13,841 bases of DNA, taken from contig WRHG01000039.1 of assembly GCA_009783365.1 (NCBI GenBank), positions 1-13,841 on the forward strand, given 5' to 3'. The DNA comes from Clostridia bacterium (lineage in GTDB: Bacteria; Bacillota_A; Clostridia; Christensenellales; Aristaeellaceae). Shown here in pieces: positions 1 to 5,848 of the stretch; the first letter of the stretch is position 1; each line of letters begins with the position of its first letter. Below the pieces are notes generated by a model. It made no database searches. It saw nothing but the letters and a program-made list of their open reading frames with translations, and had not been told where the DNA came from. The translations under genes and the position numbers were made by a program.

Positions 1-45
1 ACACGCTGAGTCTGCGGCTGGCGGATCTGCGGGCTGTGGATCTGC
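1..45 (-). repeat. 15-bp in-frame tandem repeat inside apgM
   Basis: Three consecutive 15-nt units read on the minus strand as GCAGATCCACAGCCC (45-31), GCAGATCCGCCAGCC (30-16) and GCAGACTCAGCGTGT (15-1). The first two differ at 3 of 15 positions; the third is more diverged. Each unit encodes five residues starting Ala-Asp, giving ADPQP, ADPPA and ADSAC. The array may continue beyond the window edge. Confidence 0.75.
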
Positions 46-363
46 CGCCTGCCTGTCCGGCATGACCGAGCAAAGGTTCAGTCGAAGACTCATACTGTCT
101 TCCGATAGCGGGATGTCCATACCGGCCGCCTCCAGCGCACTGCGTCCTGTATAGCAGTCTTGCGGAGCATATCCAAATATGCTGAGGATCGCCGTGTCGC
201 TCCCCGGAGGCATTCCTTCCGGAATTGTCAGTACCCTACCGCATCGGCAGCCTGCCGCTTGGTCAAAGGCCGGTAACGTAAGTGATTCCAAGGGCGTCTG
301 TCCCCCTAATTGCTCAAGGCTCGTATCCGCCATTCCATCCCCGATGACCAGCACGTACTTCAT
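1..363 (-). CDS. apgM: 2,3-bisphosphoglycerate-independent phosphoglycerate mutase, archaeal (ApgM) type, partial
   Basis: This is the N-terminal 121 codons of a gene whose 3' part lies beyond the window start. Seen: the protein opens MKYVLVIGDGMAD, with a metal-binding Asp at residue 9. It continues with IPEGMPPGSDTA (residues 47-58), where Ser55 sits in the position of the phosphoserine nucleophile of the alkaline-phosphatase superfamily, and then YTGRSALEAAGM (71-82). Family knowledge: these blocks characterise ApgM, which interconverts 3- and 2-phosphoglycerate in the cytosol during glycolysis and is related to phosphonomutase-like enzymes. The ATG at 363 is supported by AAAGGCGG at 372-379 on the minus strand, 8 nt away. 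After the usual NL[CV] block (residues 96-98) the protein enters an Ala/Asp/Pro-rich repeat that I do not expect in this family. The gene is divergent from nrdD. Whether it is intact cannot be judged from here. Confidence 0.88.
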   Translation of the reverse strand, partial: MKYVLVIGDGMADTSLEQLGGQTPLESLTLPAFDQAAGCRCGRVLTIPEGMPPGSDTAILSIFGYAPQDCYTGRSALEAAGMDIPLSEDSMSLRLNLCSVMPDRQAADPQPADPPAADSAC

Positions 364-456
364 GTTATAAGCCGCCTTTCGCACCTCTGTTCGAAGCCTC
401 CCTGACGCGTGTCTGTTTGAGAATGCGCCGGACTTCGAAAGAGATTTTCAGCATGG

Positions 457-486
457 AGAATACCATAGCAAATGAAGCGGCGTCAA
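457..486 (-). promoter_or_regulatory. candidate sigma-A promoter for apgM
   Basis: On the minus strand TTGACG (486-481, 5 of 6 to consensus) is followed after 18 bp by TATTCT (462-457, 4 of 6). This would start a transcript about 85 nt upstream of the apgM ATG. It is the best pair I found on this strand, but the -10 is weak. Confidence 0.4.
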
Positions 487-598
487 CGAAAATACCACAC
501 AGCAGAACCAAGAAACCGTCATTACAGGGATCTTACATCGATTTGTAATATTCGTACTCCTGTTTGTAACATTTATGTTGAGCAACTGTTTCCCTCTC

Positions 599-715
599 AT
601 GGAAAACATGATGGAAAACTGTTCAAACTTTCATTTGAATTCCAAAACATCCTATGTATACTTGGTGGAAACAATGTGGAAACCGTATGTGAAAAAAATT
701 TTTTTCGTGGAAAAC
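599..715 (+). repeat. cluster of five same-strand TGGAAA(A)C motifs
   Basis: TGGAAAAC occurs at 600-607, 612-619 and 708-715, and TGGAAAC at 666-672 and 677-683, all on the plus strand. Start-to-start distances are 12, 54, 11 and 31 bp, close to whole helical turns, so the copies fall loosely on one face of the DNA. The first two form a direct repeat ATGGAAAAC. Two copies extend to TGTGGAAAC (675-683) and CGTGGAAAA (706-714), each 7 of 9 to the reverse complement of the DnaA box. The array lies 90-210 bp upstream of the nrdD promoter. Its function is unknown. Confidence 0.55.
691..706. other. A7T7 palindrome, likely intrinsically bent DNA
   Basis: GAAAAAAATTTTTTTC is a perfect 16-bp palindrome lying between the fourth and fifth TGGAAA motifs. 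AnTn tracts of this kind are known to bend DNA. It is not preceded by a GC-rich stem, so it is not a normal terminator. Confidence 0.6.
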
Positions 716-790
716 TTTAGGATAAATATTACAAAACTCCGGTAATTCGTCATATTCTGAGTTCTTCCGGCTCTTGTCCCTTCTTGGCAT

Positions 791-806
791 CAACAATATG
801 TTGTAT
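791..806 (+). promoter_or_regulatory. NrdR box 1 (upstream)
   Basis: CAACAATATGTTGTAT matches the core of the NrdR-box consensus CwATATaTwG at 9 of 10 positions (mismatch G for A). It ends on the first base of the nrdD -35 element. NrdR is the (d)ATP-sensing repressor of ribonucleotide reductase genes. Confidence 0.65.
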
Positions 807-834
807 TGACATTCTGAAAAAGACACAATATAAT
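806..834 (+). promoter_or_regulatory. consensus sigma-A promoter of nrdD
   Basis: TTGACA (806-811) and TATAAT (829-834) are both perfect hexamers separated by the optimal 17 bp. Transcription is expected to start near 841, leaving a leader of about 137 nt before the nrdD ATG. Both hexamers are touched by NrdR-like boxes. Confidence 0.85.
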
Positions 835-838
835 GATT
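823..838 (+). promoter_or_regulatory. NrdR box 2 (over the -10)
   Basis: ACACAATATAATGATT matches the same core at 9 of 10 positions (A for T) and has the full ACA left flank. It covers the TATAAT of the nrdD promoter. Its centre is exactly 32 bp from that of box 1, the three-turn spacing typical of paired NrdR sites. Confidence 0.7.
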
Positions 839-857
839 TTGTTTGCGTGATAATAAT

Positions 858-905
858 CCCCGTCATGGTTGCAGGCGGACGATGGGACTTCGGTCGCCGT
901 TTTTT
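858..905 (+). terminator. possible attenuator in the nrdD leader
   Basis: GGC-g-GAC (874-880) can pair with GTCGCC (893-898), giving a six-bp stem with one bulged G, followed by GTTTTTT (T run 900-905), which resembles an intrinsic terminator. A competing stem pairs CCCCGTC (858-864) with GACG-at-GGG (878-886) and would destroy the first. This is a terminator/antiterminator layout. The terminator stem is short, so the call is tentative. Confidence 0.35.
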
Positions 906-977
906 GTGATCCTATCCCGCGAGTCGGCACTGCCTCTATGGACGGCTTATGGTTAAAGCAATGAAGGGAAGAGAGCT

Positions 978-3305
978 ATGATTACTTCCATCAAAAAACG
1001 TGACGGCAGGGTCGTACCTTTTGATATAAGTAAAATTGAGCATGCCATCGGAAAGAGCTTCATGGCCAGCGGCAGCCAGAAAAGCGCGGAAACGGCTCAA
1101 GAACTTTCAGAAATTGTTGTGTCGGAACTCCAGAATGACGAGACGATCCCTTCCATCCCTTCTGTGGAGCAGGTGCAGGACACCGTAGAACGGGTGCTCA
1201 TTGAAAAAGGCTTTGTACGCTCCTCCAAAGCATATATTCTCTACAGAGCGGACCGCAGCCGGGTTCGGGAGATGAATACTCGGCTCATGCGCATCTTTGA
1301 GGATATCGCCTACAAGGATGCGGCGGACAGCGATATCAAGCGGGAAAACGCCAATATAAACGGTGACACGGCCATGGGCAGCATGCTCAAATTCGGCAGC
1401 GAAGGCGCCAAGCAGTTTTATGAGATGTACGTACTAAATCCCCGCCATAGCAAAGCGCATAACGAAGGAGACATCCACATTCACGACCTGGATTTTTATA
1501 CATTGACCACCACCTGCTGCCAGATCGACCTGCTATCGCTTTTCCACGGAGGATTTTCCACGGGCCACGGCGTATTGAGGGAACCCAACGACATCTACAG
1601 CTATTCAGCCTTGGCTTGCATTGCCATCCAGGCTAACCAAAACGATCAGCACGGAGGGCAAAGCGTAGTAAATTTCGACTATGGCATGGCCCCGGGCGTC
1701 CGGAAAACCTTTCACAAGCGCTACCGGGATAACTTAGCCCGTGCCCTTGAACTGCTGGGCAACATGGAAACAGCGGCGGACACGGCTGTGAGCATTCTGG
1801 CGACGATCGAAAAAGAGCCGGGCCTGCTGCCCCAACTGGCTGCGGACCCAAAGTTCGACAAAGCCATGGCGGTCCAGCTGAAAACCTATCTACCCAAGGC
1901 AAATCAAGAACTGATCCTCCGAATTATGGATTTTGCACGGGACCAGGCGGAAAAAGAGGTGGACAAGGCCACCTACCAAGCCATGGAGGCCCTGGTGCAT
2001 AACCTGAATACGATGAACAGCCGTGCGGGAGCGCAGGTCCCCTTTTCCAGCATCAACTATGGCATGGATATATCTCCAGAAGGCCGCATGGTGGTGCGAA
2101 ACCTCCTGCTGGCTACCGAAGCGGGCCTGGGCAACGGAGAAACTCCCATTTTTCCCATACAGATATTCCGCGTAAAAGAAGGGGTCAGTTACAACCCCGG
2201 CGATCCCAACTACGATCTCTTTCGTTTAGCGATCCGCACCAGCGCAAAACGGCTTTTTCCCAATTTTAGTTTTTTGGACGCGCCCTTTAACAAGAAGTAT
2301 TATCAAGAAGGCCGTCCGGAAACAGAAATCGCTTACATGGGCTGCCGGACACGCGTCATCGGCAACGTATATGACCGTTCCCGTGAGGTTTGCCCCCGCC
2401 GCGGCAATCTCAGCTTTACAACGATCAATCTGCCTCGTATTGGCATCAAAGCCAAGGGGGATTTGCAATGGTTCTTTGAGGAGTTGGAACGGACCTTAAC
2501 CCTGGTGGCAGAGCAGCTGGACGAGCGGATGGAAATTATCGCCAATAAAAAGGTGCGCAACTTCCCCTTCCTGATGGGGGAGGGCGTATGGATCGACAGC
2601 GAAAAGCTGGGCTGGAACGACAGTCTCCGAGAAATCATAAAACACGGCACCCTGTCCATCGGTTTCATCGGTCTGGCTGAAACCTTGGTTGCTTTACGCG
2701 GCGCCCATCATGGCGAAGACGTAAGCAGTCAGAACTTGGGACTGGAGATCATCGGCTTTATGCGCAAGTACTGCGACGAACTGAGCGAGAAGCGCAAGCT
2801 TAACTACACCCTGCTTGCCACACCCGCCGAGGGGCTTTCCGGCCGCTTCGCCAAGCTGGACCAGGGCCGCTACGGTAATATCTCCGGCATTACCGACCGT
2901 AAATACTACACCAACAGCTTTCATGTGCCTGTGCACTTCTCCATTAACGCCTTTGAAAAAATTGCCATTGAGGCTCCCTACCATGAATTGACCAATGCCG
3001 GCCACATCAGCTATATCGAAATGGACGGCGATCCTTCCAAAAACCTGGACGCCTTTGAAAAAATCATTCGCCATATGCATGACCAGGGCATTGGGTACGG
3101 ATCCATCAACCATCCCCTCGACCGGGATCCCATCTGCGGCTACAACGGCATTATCGGCGATAAGTGCCCCCAATGCGGCCGGAGCGAAAAGGAACATTCA
3201 TTTGAACGCATCCGCCGCATCACCGGTTATCTGGTGGGCAGCCTGGACCGCTTCAACAACGCCAAACGCGATGAGGAGCACGACCGGGTGAAGCATCAGG
3301 GCTAA
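978..3305 (+). CDS. nrdD: anaerobic (class III) ribonucleoside-triphosphate reductase
   Basis: This glycyl-radical enzyme reduces ribonucleoside triphosphates to deoxyribonucleotides for DNA synthesis without oxygen. Seen in the 775 residues: an N-terminal ATP-cone (about 1-95, starting with KKRDGRVVPFD), the allosteric activity domain; TTTCC at 177-181 and MGCRT at 454-458, placing candidate active-site cysteines C180/C181 and C456; RGNLSFTTINLPR at 475-487; and a C-terminal RRITGYL block with Gly750 as the expected radical site. A C-terminal metal-site region shows only three cysteines (720, 730, 733). The length is usual for the family. The ATG is preceded by AAGGGA (964-969) at 8-nt spacing. 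Control is probably through NrdR and perhaps leader attenuation. The activase NrdG, which must generate the radical, is not adjacent; the next gene is convergent helD. Confidence 0.97.
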   Translation: MITSIKKRDGRVVPFDISKIEHAIGKSFMASGSQKSAETAQELSEIVVSELQNDETIPSIPSVEQVQDTVERVLIEKGFVRSSKAYILYRADRSRVREMNTRLMRIFEDIAYKDAADSDIKRENANINGDTAMGSMLKFGSEGAKQFYEMYVLNPRHSKAHNEGDIHIHDLDFYTLTTTCCQIDLLSLFHGGFSTGHGVLREPNDIYSYSALACIAIQANQNDQHGGQSVVNFDYGMAPGVRKTFHKRYRDNLARALELLGNMETAADTAVSILATIEKEPGLLPQLAADPKFDKAMAVQLKTYLPKANQELILRIMDFARDQAEKEVDKATYQAMEALVHNLNTMNSRAGAQVPFSSINYGMDISPEGRMVVRNLLLATEAGLGNGETPIFPIQIFRVKEGVSYNPGDPNYDLFRLAIRTSAKRLFPNFSFLDAPFNKKYYQEGRPETEIAYMGCRTRVIGNVYDRSREVCPRRGNLSFTTINLPRIGIKAKGDLQWFFEELERTLTLVAEQLDERMEIIANKKVRNFPFLMGEGVWIDSEKLGWNDSLREIIKHGTLSIGFIGLAETLVALRGAHHGEDVSSQNLGLEIIGFMRKYCDELSEKRKLNYTLLATPAEGLSGRFAKLDQGRYGNISGITDRKYYTNSFHVPVHFSINAFEKIAIEAPYHELTNAGHISYIEMDGDPSKNLDAFEKIIRHMHDQGIGYGSINHPLDRDPICGYNGIIGDKCPQCGRSEKEHSFERIRRITGYLVGSLDRFNNAKRDEEHDRVKHQG

Positions 3306-3309
3306 AGCC

Positions 3310-3335
3310 CCGGATCCAAGCGGCTTGGCTTCCGG
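3310..3335 (+). terminator. hairpin just after nrdD
   Basis: CCGGA-t-CCAAG (3310-3320) pairs with CTTGG-ct-TCCGG (3324-3335), giving two five-bp helices, starting 5 nt after the nrdD stop. It is followed by TTGTAAAAAA rather than a U run. It is therefore a poor intrinsic terminator, but may protect the nrdD mRNA end. Confidence 0.35.
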
Positions 3336-3362
3336 TTGTAAAAAATAGCGTTAACCCAACCA

Positions 3363-3390
3363 GGGAGGACAGCCGTTTGCTGTCGCTCCC
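3363..3390 (-). terminator. hairpin after helD
   Basis: GGGAG plus GACAGC (3363-3373) pairs with GCTGTC-g-CTCCC (3379-3390), an 11-bp stem with a 5-nt loop and one bulge. Read on the minus strand it follows the helD stop by about 60 nt, and a TTTTTT run (3345-3340) comes 17 nt further on. That spacing is looser than in a standard terminator. With the nrdD-side hairpin it probably separates the convergent transcripts. Confidence 0.45.
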
Positions 3391-3452
3391 GGTAAAGTGA
3401 CGCTGGAAGCTATGGAAAACGAAAGCTTGGAGAGCAATGTCGTACGTGACTG

Positions 3453-5792
3453 TCAATGCGAATGGGCGGACAACGTCCTGCCGTCCTCCCCCAGGATTCC
3501 CATACCCATCAGCGCAAGTCGGTGCAATGGCCGGGAGCACAATACATAGAGGAGCTTGTTGTAAAAGGTATCCAAGGGATAGGTGGCTCCGTCCGCGTCG
3601 GCAATGAGGACGCAATCGAATTCCAGCCCTTTTACGACGCCGGCGCCCATCACCTGAACGCCTCCTTCAAAGGTATAATCCCCTCGCAGAACAAGGCGCG
3701 CCTGCGGGAGCCTATTCTGTAGTGCCGTATAGAGCCGCTTGGCGGAAACCTCTGTTTTAACAATCACCGCGATGGAAAAAAAGCCCTCGGAAAGCCAATC
3801 CTGCACGGTACGTGCGATAAGAGCCTGTCTTTTCTCTCCCCTTCCGATGGGAAGAACGGCGGGAGCCGGTCCGTGGCGGAGTCCCGCTGATGAGCTGCAG
3901 CCCAAGGCCGCTTTCACGTCCGCCGTCGGCAGGAGTATATGAGGCAGGCCGCCGTGTGGAAGAACGAATGCGGACTCAGCCCGCTTTTGAAAACCCAGGG
4001 CAAACTCCATGATTTCCGCGGTGCTCCGGTAACTGGCAGCCAGGGTGACCATCGCGGGCGGCACGTTGAAAATGCCCTCGGACAGGGCGTCCCAATCCCG
4101 GATGCCCTCGTCACCGAAAATTCCTTGCCAAAGGTCGCCCACCAAGGTGAATGCGTCATGGCTGAAGAGCCGCCTCAGCGCCAATATTTGCAATGGAGAG
4201 ACGTCCTGTGCCTCATCGATGACTACGTGGCGGATATCCATGCGGGGATAGCCGTATAGCCGCAGTCCGAGCCATAACTGAGCGGGCAGGTCTTCCGCAC
4301 AGATTCTGCCCTTGAGGAACAAGGGCCGGGTCGACTCCCAGACGGTCAGGGCAGCTGGGTTGCCATCGGCGTATTCCCGCCAGAATTCCCCATATACGGT
4401 TAGCAGGTCCATAGGGCGCCAAGCGGCATTATAGCCATTCCAGAATTCCTCTTGCGCAGCTTTCAGCTGAGCCAGCCTATCCTCCCGGCTTGCCAGTAAT
4501 TTACCCACCTTCTCCCGGCGCTCATCTCCGTCGGGAAGCGTCTCAAGGAAGGTTTCCAACCGGTCATTCGTGGCTTTGCGAAGAGCGTCTTCGATGGCCC
4601 TGACCGCCTCTTGCAACCGCCGTTTCACCACCTTGCGCAGTTCCTGCGCCCGTGACAGCAGGGGAAAGTGCCTGAGCTGCCGCAGAAATAAATCCGCCGT
4701 TTCATCGGCGCTCAGCAGGGTTTTGCTCCCAAAAACCACATCTGCGGAAGGCGCCGCAGCCATTTCAAAGCGATCTAAAAATTCGTCCAGGGCTTTTCCA
4801 AGAGAAAGTGAACCCTTCAGGCGGAGCGCCTGATCCAAAGCGTCGCGCTGGGCCTTTGTCATCCGAAGACGCTCCTCCAGGCGGCTGCTTGCCTCCAGCG
4901 TTGGCATGCGCCTTCCCAACAGCGCTTCACAAAGCTGGGGAAAGGTAGTCTGCCGCACCTGCTCCACGCCTAAATCCGGAAGCACCCGGCTGATATAGCT
5001 TAGAAACAGCGGACTTGGCGCGATAACCATCACTTGGCGAGGCTCCACATTCTTCTGCAGGCGATACAGCAGCCATGCAACGCGGTGGAGGGCAACGGTG
5101 GTTTTGCCGCTTCCCGCCACCCCCTGCACAAAAAGCGGCAAAAAGGGATTGTGACGGATGGCGCGGTTCTGTTCCGCCTGGATGGTGGTTACTACCTCCC
5201 GCAACCTGGATGTGGCAACCTGTGACAATGCTTCTGTCAGATATTGCTCCTGACCTGCCAACTCGGTATCCTGCATAGCCAAAAGCCGGCTCTCCTCTAC
5301 GGTGAACATCCGTTTCAGCGAGAGCTCACCCTCTACCCTGCCGTCCGGCGCTTCATAACTCACCCGGCCGATCTGCCCGGAATAGTACAAATTCGCTACC
5401 GGGCTGCGCCAGTCCGCTACACAAACCTTGTGTTCCGGCGTCTTCATCACGCCCCAACGGCCCAGATACACGGAAGCTTTTTCTCCGAGCCGTATACCCG
5501 GAAGCAAGGAAAGGCCTCTCTTGCCATCTACTCCCTTCATCCCCATAGGGGTGAAATCCACCCGGGCAAAGTAGGGCCGCTTTTCGGACAGACACAACTG
5601 GTGTAGCCCTTGCAACTTCATACGAAGCACAAGCTGCTGTACAGCCGCCTCACCACTGCCGTCATCAACGACTTGGATGAAACGGTCGTTGCCTTCCACA
5701 ATACCCAGTTCTTGCTCTGTTTTTTCGCGTTCGCTTCGAATGATGGCTAAAGTTTCGGCGAAATGGGACTGTTCGCTCTGGAAATCAGACAT
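3453..5792 (-). CDS. helD: HelD-type superfamily 1 helicase, RNA polymerase recycling factor
   Basis: This 779-residue protein is close to the size of Bacillus HelD. Family knowledge: HelD is an SF1 ATPase that binds RNA polymerase and frees it from stalled or post-termination complexes. Seen: an N-terminal charged helical segment (about 6-30), the place of the arm that enters the polymerase secondary channel; Walker A GVAGSGKTT at 224-232 after a QAEQNRAIR block (205-213); a long helical insert (about 300-460); Walker B VVIDEAQD at 523-530; LVGDLWQGI at 550-558; SYRSTAEI at 587-594; and C-terminal motifs VKGLEFD (720-726) and LLYVLCSR (747-754), whose Arg754 fits the arginine finger. The ATG follows GGAGG (5807-5803) by 10 nt. 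It lies 56 bp after the alanyl-tRNA synthetase gene on the same strand and is probably its operon partner. UvrD or Rep is less likely given the N-terminus. Confidence 0.92.
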   Translation of the reverse strand: MSDFQSEQSHFAETLAIIRSEREKTEQELGIVEGNDRFIQVVDDGSGEAAVQQLVLRMKLQGLHQLCLSEKRPYFARVDFTPMGMKGVDGKRGLSLLPGIRLGEKASVYLGRWGVMKTPEHKVCVADWRSPVANLYYSGQIGRVSYEAPDGRVEGELSLKRMFTVEESRLLAMQDTELAGQEQYLTEALSQVATSRLREVVTTIQAEQNRAIRHNPFLPLFVQGVAGSGKTTVALHRVAWLLYRLQKNVEPRQVMVIAPSPLFLSYISRVLPDLGVEQVRQTTFPQLCEALLGRRMPTLEASSRLEERLRMTKAQRDALDQALRLKGSLSLGKALDEFLDRFEMAAAPSADVVFGSKTLLSADETADLFLRQLRHFPLLSRAQELRKVVKRRLQEAVRAIEDALRKATNDRLETFLETLPDGDERREKVGKLLASREDRLAQLKAAQEEFWNGYNAAWRPMDLLTVYGEFWREYADGNPAALTVWESTRPLFLKGRICAEDLPAQLWLGLRLYGYPRMDIRHVVIDEAQDVSPLQILALRRLFSHDAFTLVGDLWQGIFGDEGIRDWDALSEGIFNVPPAMVTLAASYRSTAEIMEFALGFQKRAESAFVLPHGGLPHILLPTADVKAALGCSSSAGLRHGPAPAVLPIGRGEKRQALIARTVQDWLSEGFFSIAVIVKTEVSAKRLYTALQNRLPQARLVLRGDYTFEGGVQVMGAGVVKGLEFDCVLIADADGATYPLDTFYNKLLYVLCSRPLHRLALMGMGILGEDGRTLSAHSH

Positions 5793-5817
5793 GACAAAGG
5801 AACCTCCGGTACAGCGT

Positions 5818-5838
5818 GTTTGGGACGTTGCCCCAAAC
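5818..5838 (-). other. intercistronic hairpin between alaS and helD
   Basis: GTTTGGG (5818-5824) and CCCAAAC (5832-5838) form a perfect 7-bp stem with a 7-nt loop inside the 56-bp gap. No U run follows on the minus strand. It is therefore more likely a processing or stability element than a terminator, which is compatible with co-transcription. Confidence 0.5.
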
Positions 5839-5848
5839 TCCGGCAGGG

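Larger units (their letters stand above)
364..977. other. apgM-nrdD divergent intergenic region
   Basis: This stretch of about 614 bp has no convincing gene. It is clearly more AT-rich than the flanking genes, especially 540-850. From left to right it holds the apgM ribosome-binding site and a candidate promoter, a cluster of TGGAAA motifs around an A7T7 palindrome, two NrdR-like boxes over a consensus promoter, and a possible leader attenuator. These are described separately. The short open frames inside (472-720 plus strand, 623-826 minus strand) have no SD and no recognisable protein features. Confidence 0.7.

Noticed and set aside
390..439. TTCGAAG/CTTCGAA inverted repeat upstream of apgM
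   Set aside because: Only 7-bp arms with a 36-nt gap and a self-palindromic core, so chance is a good explanation.
600..715. Chromosome replication origin suggested by DnaA-box-like TGTGGAAA motifs and an AT-rich stretch
   Set aside because: Best motifs match only 7 of 9 and neither dnaA, dnaN nor other origin genes are nearby. Kept only as a possible regulatory array.
472..826. Small open frames in the apgM-nrdD gap (82 aa on plus, 67 aa on minus)
   Set aside because: No SD, atypical composition, overlap with each other and with promoter and repeat elements, and no recognisable protein features.
841..977. Cobalamin or other known riboswitch in the nrdD leader
   Set aside because: No B12-box-like sequence or other consensus that I recognise. 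Only a modest attenuator-like fold could be drawn.
2694..3197. 167-codon open frame antisense to nrdD
   Set aside because: It lies entirely within the well-supported nrdD frame. Its length is explained by nrdD codon use, and no SD or family motif is seen.
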